Shown one piece after another: positions 14,895-23,067 of a DNA stretch of 48,018 bases. This DNA comes from JACMQX01 sp044225675. Lineage in GTDB: Bacteria; Pseudomonadota; Gammaproteobacteria; Burkholderiales; Burkholderiaceae_C. The first letter of the stretch is position 1, and each line of letters starts with the position of its first letter. The translations under genes and the position numbers were made by a program. The notes under the pieces were generated by a model, which saw only the letters and a program-made list of their open reading frames with translations, had not been told where the DNA came from and did not search any database. Location of the stretch: NCBI GenBank assembly GCA_044225675.1, contig JBGAIH010000035.1, positions 1-48,018 of the forward strand. The letters run 5' to 3'.

Positions 14895-16001
14895 CTAGAA
14901 CAGGGATGACTGCCCTTTCGGCCCGGGCGGCCGGAATTTCGACAGGTCCATCTCGACGCGTACACGATTGAAGCCCAATCGCCTTGCGGCCTTCTCGAAA
15001 CGCTGGCGGATCAGCGCCGCCCAGGGGCCGCTGCCTTTCATGCGGGTGGCGAAATCGGCGTCGTAGTCCCTGCCGCCTCGCATGTCGTGAATCCGCGCCA
15101 TGATGCGTTCGGCGCGCAGGGGATAGTGAAGCTCCAGCCACTGCCGGAACAGCGGACTCACCTCCCAGGGCAGCCTGATCACGTGGTAGAACGCGCTGCG
15201 CGCGCCGGCATCCCATGCCGCCTCCAGCACCTGCTCCATGTCGTCGGTCACGAACGGGATGTGAGGCGCCAGGCTCACGCCGACCGGCACGCCCTGCTCG
15301 GCCAGCGTGCGGATGGTCCGCAGCCGCCGATGGGGCGCCGCAGCGCGCGGCTCCAGCGTGCGTGTCACCTGCGCATCGAGCGTGGTGAGTGTGACGTAGA
15401 CGGCGGCCAGCCCTTGCGCCGCCATGGGGGCGATCAGATCGAGGTCGCGCTCCACACCGCTCGACTTGGTGACCAGCCCGAACGGATGGCGCGCCTCGCT
15501 CAGCACCTCGATCACGGCACGCGTGAGTCGCAGTTCGCGCTCGACCGGCTGATAGCAGTCGGTGGCCGAGCCGATCGTGATGAGCTTGGGCACGTAGCTT
15601 CTGCGCGCCAGTTCGTCGCGCAGGACGTCGGCGATGTTCTGCTTGGCGATGAGCTTCGTCTCGAAATCCAGGCCCGGAGAGAGGTTGAGATAGCTGTGCG
15701 TGGGCCGGGCGTAGCAGTAGATGCAGCCGTGTTCGCAGCCTCGATAGGGATTGAGCGAGTAGTCGAAGTAGATGTCAGGCGAGTCGTTCGTGGTGATCGC
15801 GCTGCGAGCCGTCTCGAAGCTCACCTGCGTGGCCGGCGGCAGCGGCGCTGCAGCGTCTGCCTCGCTGCCCGACCCCGGCACATCGATCGTGCCCCAACCA
15901 TCATCGAAGGCTGCACGCGAATGGCGCTCGAACCGGTGTGCGAGGGCCGAGGCCGCACCCCGGCCCTTGATGGCGCTCAGCGGAATGTGGACTTCGCTCA
16001 T
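14895..16001 (-). CDS. Radical SAM protein of the PA0069/spore-photoproduct-lyase-like group
   Basis: A 368-residue radical SAM enzyme. The [4Fe-4S] ligands are C89, C93 and C96 in RGCEHGCIYCYARPTHSYL, the motif of the SPL-like branch. An N-terminal KGRG segment and the C-terminal FRPPGPKGQSSLF fit the PA0069 family, whose reaction is not established. The reading frame stays open upstream to 16124, but the start at 16001 is chosen because the KGRG segment follows at the usual distance and a LexA box lies 6 bases upstream. Damage induction and kinship to photoproduct lyase suggest a DNA-repair role (inference). Confidence 0.87.
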   Translation of the reverse strand: MSEVHIPLSAIKGRGAASALAHRFERHSRAAFDDGWGTIDVPGSGSEADAAAPLPPATQVSFETARSAITTNDSPDIYFDYSLNPYRGCEHGCIYCYARPTHSYLNLSPGLDFETKLIAKQNIADVLRDELARRSYVPKLITIGSATDCYQPVERELRLTRAVIEVLSEARHPFGLVTKSSGVERDLDLIAPMAAQGLAAVYVTLTTLDAQVTRTLEPRAAAPHRRLRTIRTLAEQGVPVGVSLAPHIPFVTDDMEQVLEAAWDAGARSAFYHVIRLPWEVSPLFRQWLELHYPLRAERIMARIHDMRGGRDYDADFATRMKGSGPWAALIRQRFEKAARRLGFNRVRVEMDLSKFRPPGPKGQSSLF

Positions 16002-16007
16002 GGATTT

Positions 16008-16029
16008 GACTGTATGAAAATACAGTATA
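16008..16029 (-). promoter_or_regulatory. LexA (SOS) box and -10 element of the radical SAM gene
   Basis: CTGT (16010-16013), eight bases, then ACAG (16022-16025) is an exact CTGT-N8-ACAG core; on the minus strand the 20-mer is TACTGTATTTTCATACAGTC, close to the enterobacterial consensus. A TATACT -10 box (16024-16029, minus) overlaps it, so bound LexA would block the promoter. Confidence 0.8.
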
Positions 16030-16129
16030 GCGACAATGCCAATGGTCGCAGAGCTCCTTTCGCGCAGCGGTACGGGCTGCGGCCACAGATCTGCCCTCAT
16101 GCACCAGAGCTCATGCACCGGCATTCAAG

Positions 16130-16152
16130 GAGCCGCCTTCAAGGAACGGCTC
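16130..16152 (-). terminator. Weak hairpin after the effector-like gene
   Basis: GAGCCG (16130-16135) and CGGCTC (16147-16152) can pair around an 11-base loop just downstream of the effector-like gene stop at 16164. There is no U-run. It is a possible weak terminator before the radical SAM promoter. Confidence 0.25.
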
Positions 16153-16163
16153 TCGCGGGCAGG

Positions 16164-18788
16164 TCAGGCCGGCTCGTGCTCGGTTGCACCGGCCAGCGGC
16201 GACAGATCGTCCGGGCTCGAAGGCATGGCCGCAGGCGAGAGACGCACGTCCAGCGTCTGGGCCTCCTTGCGCACCCATCGATAGCGCTCCTTCAGTGCTC
16301 CGATTTCGCGCGGACGCAGACCTGAATGGTCCAGTCCTTGAACGATGCGCACCAGCCAGGGCATGGCGCGACTGCCTGATCGGGCGAGCGCCTGGAGCAA
16401 AGATTCCATGGGCACGCCAAGATGGTTCAGCAGCTCGGCCGTCGACTGCGGCGTGCCTCCCGCGTCGAGGATGGCGCACGCCATCGCCCCCGCCAGACCC
16501 GCATGTCCGGAGTCGATCGCTGCCTTTGCCGCCGTCGATCCGCTCAACAGGGCCGCCAGACCCCGCCTGCGAAAGGACGAGCTGCAGATCTTGCGCTTGA
16601 GAGCGTCCGGCATCTCGGACGACGCCACGGCGTGCAGGTAGCGGTAGACCGCCTTCTGCTGCCGCGTGGCGAGCTCGGGGTCTGCCGACAGCCGGGTGCG
16701 GCGCCAGGTGTCGGGATCGCTCAACGCATGGAGGACGGGGCGCCCGAAGGTGTCGGGAGCCATCAGAAGCGCCAGGTGCTGCGACGGCGCCAGCACGTTG
16801 GCGCGGGCCCTCGCCACGGCTTCGGTGAATGCCGCGACCGCCCTGTACTGGCCATGCAGAAAGGCCGATACGAGCGGATGCGCCACCCGCGCCGGATGAC
16901 GACCGACCGCGTCCGAAGCCAGCAAGCCGAAGCGCTGATCGCTGGTGAACACGTCCGCTGGCGCTCGCAGCACGGCATCGGACCACTGCGCGATCGCGTC
17001 GGCGCGCCCCAGTTGCATCGCGCGCGCCAGGCCGGAACTGGCGCCCCCCCGCAGCAACCTCTGGCAGACCGGGCCGGCGGACTCGGAGGACTCGAACACC
17101 TGCCGTGCGAAAGCGGCGACGCCCCGGACAGCGCCTTCGCCGAGCGCATGGCGCAGAAACTCCAGCGACGCCAGGTGGACGCCTGCCACGTGGATCTGGA
17201 CGCCTGCACGACGGCCGGCCGCCTCGCCCGCCTCGGCTGGCGGCCAGCGGAACAACGCGCCGATGCGCCGGTTGGACTCGAAATGACTCGCCATCTCACC
17301 CCATGCATCCAGGCCTCGCCCGCGAAACCAGTCGGCAGTGTCCGTGACGACCCGCTTGTGCGTCGCCGCATCCGACGGGTCGAACAGGTTGACGATGTAT
17401 TCGTCACGGCTCTCGTGGCCGTGACGGCCGACCTTGATGTGGATCTCGAGACCGAGCAGATGCCGATCGGTTCCGACAGCGAAATGGCGCACGTCGCCCG
17501 GCTTCATGGTCTGCAGTTCATGCCGGATCATGTTGCCGAACTGGCTCGCATCGAAGATCGCATGGGCACCCTTGTGCCGCATCTGCTCGTAGGCGCGTTG
17601 CGGCAGGGCGGGTGGCTGCGCGCCCAGCACCCTGGCGATGCGCCCGGCCCCGCCGGTCTCGGACATCTGCAGCTGCGCCTCGGCCTTGGCGCGGTGATGC
17701 GTCCATCGGTCATGGAGCCACTGGATGGCCAACTGGCGGCAGGCCGCTCGCACGGCAGGGTCCCCGAATTTCGAGGGCGCCGGTCGGCCGCCTGGCGATG
17801 AAGTCCCGCTGTGGGAGCGATCGCCACTGTCTGGCGCGCCCGGGGCGTTCTCACTCGCGGACTCTTGCACGCCTTCATGCCCCGTGCCACGCTCCGCCTC
17901 GGCGCCCTTCTCAACCATCTTCTCAACCATCCTCTCAACCATCTTCTCAGCACTTCTCTCGTCGATCCGCTCGCTGACTCTGTCGTGCGCCCGTTCGCTC
18001 GTGCCGCCGAGTGCTTCCGTCCGCCCCCTGTCATGGCCGTCGCGCCCGCTCGGAGGCGCCGACAAGGCAGAACGCCCGACCGCTGAGGCAGCTGCCGCCG
18101 GGCCGGCCGAGCGCAGGTGGTTCGCCGGCACGCTGTCGTCGAATTCGTCGCGGCTGTAGATCACGCCGGGCACCGTTCGGGGATTGCCGACGGCCGTGTC
18201 ATGGAGGTCGACGTAGCTCACCACCGACTTGGCGGCCGCGACCTCCTGCGAGACGGCCTGCACATGCAGGCCGAGCGGCGCGGTCACCTTCACGCCGTCA
18301 GTGCGGCCGCTGAGGAGCACGAGCGGCTGCCTTCCGCGCGAATGCAGCTTGCTGAGATCGATTTCATCACCACGCGGCGGAGCGGGCAGCTGAACCCGCG
18401 CGAGCGCCGGCAACGCATTCAGGCCTTCGATGGCCGCCGCGAGCGGCATGCCTGCCGCTTCGCCCGGGAACACCACCTGGCTGATGCCCTCTGCGTTGAT
18501 CGCCTTGGCGCAGGCCTGCAGTGCATGCCAGGCCCCCACCGGCAGGGCCCCTGGCAGGTCGCGACGGCCACCGTGGAGCTGGCAGAAGTCGAGCAGGCGA
18601 CCGTCCGTGCTGAGGCACCGGCGCAGGGCCCGGGCCAGACCCTGTGCTGCCACGCTGCCGCGCCCGGCTTCCGAGGAAGCCAGGGCCCGGACGAGCGCCG
18701 CTTCAAGCGCCGCCAGATCAGGATCATCCAAGCCCTTTTGTGGCAGCTCGCTGCTCGCCGTCGCCACGTTCAACAGGTCCGTATTCAT
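16164..18788 (-). CDS. Candidate type III effector, ShET2/EspL-like cysteine protease
   Basis: An 874-residue protein with no signal peptide or membrane segment. Residues 1-215 are a globular N-terminus; 225-340 are a disordered Ser/Gly/Glu-rich linker with an EKMVERMVEKMVEK repeat; 341-490 hold a candidate papain-like triad: C350 (AACRQLAIQW), H450 (LLGLEIHIK) and D470 (NLFDPSDAATHKR). Spacing and the DP-x-x-x-T-H-x-R motif resemble EspL/ShET2 effectors (C-H-D). Residues about 590-691 show two roughly 50-residue degenerate ankyrin-like repeats. The ATG at 18788 has GGAAGGG upstream; an ATG at 18845 would add 19 residues. No secretion genes or chaperone lie nearby. Family assignment is by eye. 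Confidence 0.55.
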   Translation of the reverse strand: MNTDLLNVATASSELPQKGLDDPDLAALEAALVRALASSEAGRGSVAAQGLARALRRCLSTDGRLLDFCQLHGGRRDLPGALPVGAWHALQACAKAINAEGISQVVFPGEAAGMPLAAAIEGLNALPALARVQLPAPPRGDEIDLSKLHSRGRQPLVLLSGRTDGVKVTAPLGLHVQAVSQEVAAAKSVVSYVDLHDTAVGNPRTVPGVIYSRDEFDDSVPANHLRSAGPAAAASAVGRSALSAPPSGRDGHDRGRTEALGGTSERAHDRVSERIDERSAEKMVERMVEKMVEKGAEAERGTGHEGVQESASENAPGAPDSGDRSHSGTSSPGGRPAPSKFGDPAVRAACRQLAIQWLHDRWTHHRAKAEAQLQMSETGGAGRIARVLGAQPPALPQRAYEQMRHKGAHAIFDASQFGNMIRHELQTMKPGDVRHFAVGTDRHLLGLEIHIKVGRHGHESRDEYIVNLFDPSDAATHKRVVTDTADWFRGRGLDAWGEMASHFESNRRIGALFRWPPAEAGEAAGRRAGVQIHVAGVHLASLEFLRHALGEGAVRGVAAFARQVFESSESAGPVCQRLLRGGASSGLARAMQLGRADAIAQWSDAVLRAPADVFTSDQRFGLLASDAVGRHPARVAHPLVSAFLHGQYRAVAAFTEAVARARANVLAPSQHLALLMAPDTFGRPVLHALSDPDTWRRTRLSADPELATRQQKAVYRYLHAVASSEMPDALKRKICSSSFRRRGLAALLSGSTAAKAAIDSGHAGLAGAMACAILDAGGTPQSTAELLNHLGVPMESLLQALARSGSRAMPWLVRIVQGLDHSGLRPREIGALKERYRWVRKEAQTLDVRLSPAAMPSSPDDLSPLAGATEHEPA
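17908..17950 (-). repeat. 12-bp tandem repeat inside the effector-like gene
   Basis: TTCTCAACCATC (17908-17919, 17920-17931), CTCTCAACCATC (17932-17943) and a partial fourth copy (to 17950) stand in tandem. They encode the repeated MVEK/MVER residues of the linker. Gain or loss of a unit would change the linker by four residues without a frameshift. Confidence 0.85.
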
Positions 18789-18845
18789 GCGTCCCTTCCG
18801 CACTCGATAGCTGATTGACGAAGCCGATGGCACCGACCCCTCCAT

Positions 18846-18950
18846 GCATCCTAAGAACTATTTCATCTCACAAATAACATACTAACGTATTATTTATTCT
18901 CGTCGTTGAAGGCCGAGAAGTTTCGAATTACCCCTGTTCGCATCACCACA
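18846..18950. other. AT-rich intergenic segment upstream of the effector-like gene
   Basis: The 18850-18905 stretch is strikingly AT-rich (for example AACATACTAACGTATTATTT) against the GC-rich surroundings. Several TA-rich hexamers could serve as -10 boxes for the minus-strand gene, but no single promoter stands out. No PIP box (paired TTCG at about 15-16 bases) or HrpL box was found. Such islands often mark transferred DNA. Confidence 0.5.
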
Positions 18951-18952
18951 AA

Positions 18953-18970
18953 TTTCAGTAATTACTGAAA
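18953..18970 (+). promoter_or_regulatory. 18-bp perfect palindrome upstream of the GbsR-type gene
   Basis: TTTCAGTAATTACTGAAA (18953-18970) equals its own reverse complement and lies 29 bases before the GbsR-type start. It probably binds that regulator or another dimeric protein controlling the regulator-cioAB genes. Confidence 0.7.
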
Positions 18971-18999
18971 GTTTCGCAACTCGCGGCAGAATCGACCCC

Positions 19000-19578
19000 A
19001 TGTCACAGCCAAGCCTTTTGCCTCCCTTGAGCCGCCAGTTCATCTCGCACTTTGGCGAGATGGGCAGCAAATGGGGCATCAACCGCACCGTCGGCCAGAT
19101 CTACGCACTGATCTTCATCTCGCAACGGGCGCTCAACGCCGACGAAATCGCTGAAACGCTGGAGTTCTCCCGCTCCAACGTGAGCATGGGGCTGAAGGAG
19201 TTGCAGGGCTGGCGGCTGGTCCACCTGCGCCATCTGCCGGGCGACCGGCGCGAGTACTTCGAGGCCCCGGCGGACGTGTGGGAGATCTTCCGCGTGCTGG
19301 CCCAGGAGCGGCGCCGGCGCGAGATCGAGCCCACGCTGTCGATGCTGCGCATGGCGCTGCTGGAGGAAGCCGGCAGTGACGCCGAACGCCACGCCCAGGA
19401 ACGCATGAGGGAGATGCACGACCTGATCGACCGCCTGATGGTATGGTTCGACGACGTCCAGAAGCTCGCGCCCGAGACCGCCAAGCAGTTGATGGGCATG
19501 GGCTCGGCCGTGACGCGCGTGCTGGAGTTCAGGGACCGGGTGACGGGGCGTTCGCCCTCGCATCCCAGGAACGAGTGA
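19000..19578 (+). CDS. GbsR/MarR-family transcriptional regulator
   Basis: A 192-residue regulator. The N-terminal winged helix (LSRQFISHFGEMGSKWGINRTVGQIYALIFIS, then ALNADEIAETLEFSRSNVSMGLKELQGWRLV and the wing LPGDRREYFEAP) is the GbsR pattern; the C-terminal half is a long helical region. It is 12 bases upstream of cioA on the same strand, so it likely controls the oxidase and itself through the 18-bp palindrome. GbsR relatives sense choline or other small ligands; the signal here is unknown. Confidence 0.88.
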   Translation: MSQPSLLPPLSRQFISHFGEMGSKWGINRTVGQIYALIFISQRALNADEIAETLEFSRSNVSMGLKELQGWRLVHLRHLPGDRREYFEAPADVWEIFRVLAQERRRREIEPTLSMLRMALLEEAGSDAERHAQERMREMHDLIDRLMVWFDDVQKLAPETAKQLMGMGSAVTRVLEFRDRVTGRSPSHPRNE

Positions 19579-19590
19579 AGGAGCTTTGCC

Positions 19591-21045
19591 ATGGACCCCC
19601 TCCTGCTGTCGCGCATCCAGTTTGCGGCCAACATCAGCTTCCACATCCTGTTTCCCACCATCACCATCGCGCTGTGCTGGCTGCTGCTGTTGTTCCGGCT
19701 GCGCCACGCCGCCACGCGCGGCACACCCGATGCTGCCGCCTGGGAAGAGGCCTACTACTTCTGGACCAAGGTCTTCGCCCTGACCTTCGCGCTCGGCGTG
19801 GTGTCGGGCATCACCATGAGCTTCCAGTTCGGCACCAACTGGCCCGGCTTCATGGAGAAGGCTGGCAACATCGCCGGGCCGCTGCTCGGCTACGAAGTGC
19901 TCACGGCCTTCTTTCTGGAAGCAACCTTCCTGGGCATCATGCTGTTCGGCCGCGGCCGCGTGTCCGAGCGCATGCACCTGATCGCCACCGCGCTCGTGGC
20001 GGCCGGCACGACGCTGTCGGCGTTCTGGATCCTGGCGCTCAACTCCTGGATGCAGACGCCCGCCGGCCACGAGATCATCGCGGGCGAATTCCATGCAACC
20101 GACTGGTGGGCGATCGTCTTCAATCCGTCGTTCCCCTACCGTCTCGGCCACAAATTGCTCGCGTCGGCGCTGACCGCCAGCTTCCTCGTGGCCGGCGTGA
20201 GCGCCTGGCAACTGCTGCGCGGCACCGCCACGGCGGGCACGCACAAGGCGCTGCGCACCGCCGTGGCTGCAGCGGCCATGGCGATCCCGCTGCAGATCTT
20301 CATGGGCGACCTGCACGGGCTGAACACGCTGGAGCATCAGCCCGCCAAGATCGCCGCCATCGAAGGCATCTGGCACACCGAGCAGGGTGCGCCGCTCACG
20401 CTGTTCGGCTGGCCGAGCGAAGCCGAAGGCCGCACCCTCTATGCGCTGCAGATACCCAAGGGGGCCAGCCTGATCCTCGCGCACGACGCCAACGCGACGC
20501 TGCGCGGCCTGGAAGAGTTCAAGGGCGCGCATCCGCCGGTCGCGCCGGTGTTCTGGAGCTTCCGCGTGATGGTCGGCATGGGCCTGCTCATGCTCGCCGT
20601 CTCGTGGTGGGGCGCATGGACCCTCTGGCGCGAGCGGCGCTACGGCCGGCTTCCCGCGCCGGCCGACGGGACGCCGCGCGCCGCCTTCCGCTACCCGCGC
20701 AGCCTGCTGTACCTGCTGGCGGCCATGACCTTCTCGGGCTGGGTGGCCACGCTGGCCGGCTGGTGGGTGACCGAAATCGGCCGCCAGCCCTGGATCGTCT
20801 ACGGCCTCGTCAGGACGGCCGACGTGGTTGCGCAGCATCCTTCGCCCATGCTTCTGAGCACGCTCATCGCCTACCTGCTGCTGTACCTCCTGCTGCTCGT
20901 GTCGTACATCGGCGTGCTCAAGTACATGGCCGAGCACCCGGCCCAACCCGCGCCCGAAGCGCCTGCGCCCGTGGCCACGACCGCGCCATCGGCCGCCGGC
21001 ACGTCTGCCGACCCCACCGCCGACCCCACCGCTTCGGGAGCCTGA
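19591..21045 (+). CDS. cioA: Cytochrome bd-type quinol oxidase subunit I (CioA)
   Basis: A 484-residue integral membrane subunit of a bd-type oxidase that reduces oxygen with ubiquinol in the inner membrane without pumping protons. Candidate heme ligands are H18, H187 and M327 (FWSFRVMVG). The quinol-binding loop after GDLHGLNTLEHQPAKIAAIEG is short, which marks the cyanide-insensitive CioA branch rather than long-loop CydA. The C-terminal tail is Ala/Pro/Thr-rich. GAAGGAG lies upstream of the ATG at 19591. cydB/cioB follows after one base. An annotator may call it cydA. Confidence 0.95.
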   Translation: MDPLLLSRIQFAANISFHILFPTITIALCWLLLLFRLRHAATRGTPDAAAWEEAYYFWTKVFALTFALGVVSGITMSFQFGTNWPGFMEKAGNIAGPLLGYEVLTAFFLEATFLGIMLFGRGRVSERMHLIATALVAAGTTLSAFWILALNSWMQTPAGHEIIAGEFHATDWWAIVFNPSFPYRLGHKLLASALTASFLVAGVSAWQLLRGTATAGTHKALRTAVAAAAMAIPLQIFMGDLHGLNTLEHQPAKIAAIEGIWHTEQGAPLTLFGWPSEAEGRTLYALQIPKGASLILAHDANATLRGLEEFKGAHPPVAPVFWSFRVMVGMGLLMLAVSWWGAWTLWRERRYGRLPAPADGTPRAAFRYPRSLLYLLAAMTFSGWVATLAGWWVTEIGRQPWIVYGLVRTADVVAQHPSPMLLSTLIAYLLLYLLLLVSYIGVLKYMAEHPAQPAPEAPAPVATTAPSAAGTSADPTADPTASGA

Positions 21046-21046
21046 C

Positions 21047-22075
21047 ATGGAGATGACCTGGAACACCGTGCTGCCGCTGATCTTCATGGCCGTCATGGGC
21101 CTGGCGCTGATGATCTACGTCGTGCTCGACGGCTATGACCTGGGCGTGGGCATCCTGCTGCCCTGGGCGAGCGACGACGAGAAGGACATCATGGTCTCGA
21201 GCATCGGCCCTTTCTGGGACGCCAACGAGACCTGGCTGGTGCTGGGCATCGGCGTGCTGCTCGTGGCCTTTCCCAAGGCCCATGGGCTCGTGCTCAGCGC
21301 GCTCTACCTGCCGGTGGCGGTAATGCTGATTGGCCTGGCGCTGCGCGGCGTGTCGTTCGACTTCCGCGTGAAGGCCCGGGCTTCGCACAAATCCTTCTGG
21401 AACCGGCTGTTCGCCATCGGCTCGCTGCTGGCGTCGATGGCGCAGGGCTGGATGCTGGGCAGCTACCTCACCGGCTTCGACCATGACCGCTGGTCGCTGC
21501 TGTTCAGCCTGGGCATTGCGCTGACGCTGCCCACGGCCTACGCCATGCTGGGCGCTGGCTGGCTCATCATGAAGACCTGGGACGAGCTGCAGCTCAAGGC
21601 CGTGGCCTGGGCCCGCACGCTGCTGTGGCCCATGGGGCTGGCACTGGTCGGCATCTCGCTGGCCACGCCGATGGTGAGCCAGACGGTGTTCGACAAGTGG
21701 TTCAGCATGCCGGAGTTCATCGGCCTGCTGCCCATCCCGCTCGCATGCGCAGCGGCCTTCTACGCCGCGCTGCATGTGCTGCTCAAGCCGAAGATCGTGG
21801 CCGCCGGCTATGGCTGGATCGTGTTCGCCAGCACCGTGCTGATCTTCGCGATGGCCTTTCTGGGTCTGGCCTACAGCATCTACCCGTTCATCGTCATTGA
21901 CAAGCTCACGGTCTGGCAGGCGGCCAGCGCGCACGAATCGCTGGTGGTGATCTTCGTGGGCGTGGCCATCACGCTGCCGGTGATCCTGGCCTACACCGTG
22001 TTCATGTACAAGGTGTTCTGGGGGCGCGCGACCGCCCTGAGTTACGGCGCGCCGCCGCCGAAGGCCGAAGGCTGA
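21047..22075 (+). CDS. cioB: Cytochrome bd-type quinol oxidase subunit II (CioB)
   Basis: A 342-residue membrane protein with about eight or nine helices. The N-terminus has IYVVLDGYDLGVGILLPW, the conserved subunit II motif, followed by FWDANETWLVLG. It supports assembly of the heme site in subunit I. It begins one base after the cioA stop. No cydX-like short ORF is evident after it, as usual for the Cio group; the operon ends 29 bases before a convergent gene. Confidence 0.95.
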   Translation: MEMTWNTVLPLIFMAVMGLALMIYVVLDGYDLGVGILLPWASDDEKDIMVSSIGPFWDANETWLVLGIGVLLVAFPKAHGLVLSALYLPVAVMLIGLALRGVSFDFRVKARASHKSFWNRLFAIGSLLASMAQGWMLGSYLTGFDHDRWSLLFSLGIALTLPTAYAMLGAGWLIMKTWDELQLKAVAWARTLLWPMGLALVGISLATPMVSQTVFDKWFSMPEFIGLLPIPLACAAAFYAALHVLLKPKIVAAGYGWIVFASTVLIFAMAFLGLAYSIYPFIVIDKLTVWQAASAHESLVVIFVGVAITLPVILAYTVFMYKVFWGRATALSYGAPPPKAEG

Positions 22076-22104
22076 GCGCGGCCCGGCCTTGGCCCGCGAC
22101 CGGC

Positions 22105-23067
22105 TCAGGCGCCGAGCAGCCGGGTGCGCGCTGCCTGGTACTCGGCAGCGAGCCGGTCCACCAGCGCCGCGGTGCTCGTGACCTCGGTGACGGCGCCGAT
22201 GCCCTGGCCGCAGCCCCAGATGTCCTTCCAGGCCTTCTTGGCGCTTTCGCCGCCGCCGAAGTTCATGGTCTTGACGTCGCCTTCGGGCAGGTTGTCCGGG
22301 TCCATGCCGGCCGCGATGATGGACGGCTTGAGGTAGTTGCCGTGCACGCCCGTGAACAGGCTGGAATAGACGATGTCGTCGCTGTTGCCGTCGACGATCG
22401 CCTGCTTGTAGGCGTCGCTTGCGCGCGCCTCGTGCGTGGCGATGAAGGCCGAGCCGATGTAGGCAAAGTCCGCGCCCATGGCCTGGGCCGCGAGCACGGC
22501 GCCACCGGTGGCGATCGCGCCCGACAGGGCCAGCGGGCCGTCGAACCACTGGCGGATTTCCTGGATCAGCGCGAACGGGCTCTTCACCCCCGCGTGCCCG
22601 CCGGCACCGGCCGCCACGGCGATCAGGCCGTCGGCGCCCTTCTCGATCGCCTTGCGCGCGAACATGTTGTTGATGATGTCGTGCAGCACCACGCCGCCAT
22701 AGCTGTGGATCGCCTCATTGACGTCAGTGCGCGCGCCCAGCGAGGTGATGATCACCGGCACCTTGTACTTGACCACCATCTCCATGTCGTGCTCGAGCCG
22801 GTCGTTGCTCTTGTGCACGATCTGGTTGATGGCAAACGGCGCCGCCGGCCGGTCCGGGTTCGCCTTGTTCCAGGCAGCGAGCGTCTCGGTGATCTCGTGC
22901 AGCCATTCGTCGAGCTGAGAGGCCGGCCGCGCATTGAGCGCCGGCATCGAGCCGATGATGCCGGCCTTGCACTGCTCGATCACCAGCTTGGGGTTGCTGA
23001 TGATGAACAGCGGCGAGCCGATGACGGGCAGACGCAGGTTCTGCAGGGTCTTGGGAAGCTTGGACAT
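22105..23067 (-). CDS. Nitronate monooxygenase / 2-nitropropane dioxygenase family
   Basis: A 320-residue FMN TIM-barrel protein. The flavin and substrate loops are PVIGSPLFIISNPKLVIEQCKAGIIGSMP at the N-terminus, GLIAVAAGAGGHAG in the centre and LALSGAIATGGAVLAAQAMGADFAYIGSAFIAT. Family members oxidise nitronates such as propionate-3-nitronate, and some act as enoyl reductases. The start codon shares a base with the stop of the acyl-CoA dehydrogenase (TGATG), so it is translated from that operon. This context hints at a role in acyl or nitro-acid metabolism rather than general detoxification (inference). Confidence 0.92.
   Translation of the reverse strand: MSKLPKTLQNLRLPVIGSPLFIISNPKLVIEQCKAGIIGSMPALNARPASQLDEWLHEITETLAAWNKANPDRPAAPFAINQIVHKSNDRLEHDMEMVVKYKVPVIITSLGARTDVNEAIHSYGGVVLHDIINNMFARKAIEKGADGLIAVAAGAGGHAGVKSPFALIQEIRQWFDGPLALSGAIATGGAVLAAQAMGADFAYIGSAFIATHEARASDAYKQAIVDGNSDDIVYSSLFTGVHGNYLKPSIIAAGMDPDNLPEGDVKTMNFGGGESAKKAWKDIWGCGQGIGAVTEVTSTAALVDRLAAEYQAARTRLLGA

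Noticed and set aside
16097..16119. 9-bp direct repeat TCATGCACC
   Set aside because: Two short copies 14 bases apart with no link to a promoter or gene edge; likely chance.
16422..17801. 459-codon open frame opposite the effector-like gene
   Set aside because: The minus-strand frame is longer, has a good ribosome binding site and shows ordered domain structure; the plus-strand frame shows none.
18789..18999. PIP box or HrpL box for the effector-like gene
   Set aside because: TTCG motifs are present but none are paired at 15-16 bases in the right orientation, and no GGAACC-CCAC pair was seen.
19003..21096. 697-codon open frame on the minus strand
   Set aside because: It is antisense to the GbsR-type gene and cioA, with a His/Arg/Gly-rich composition typical of shadow frames.
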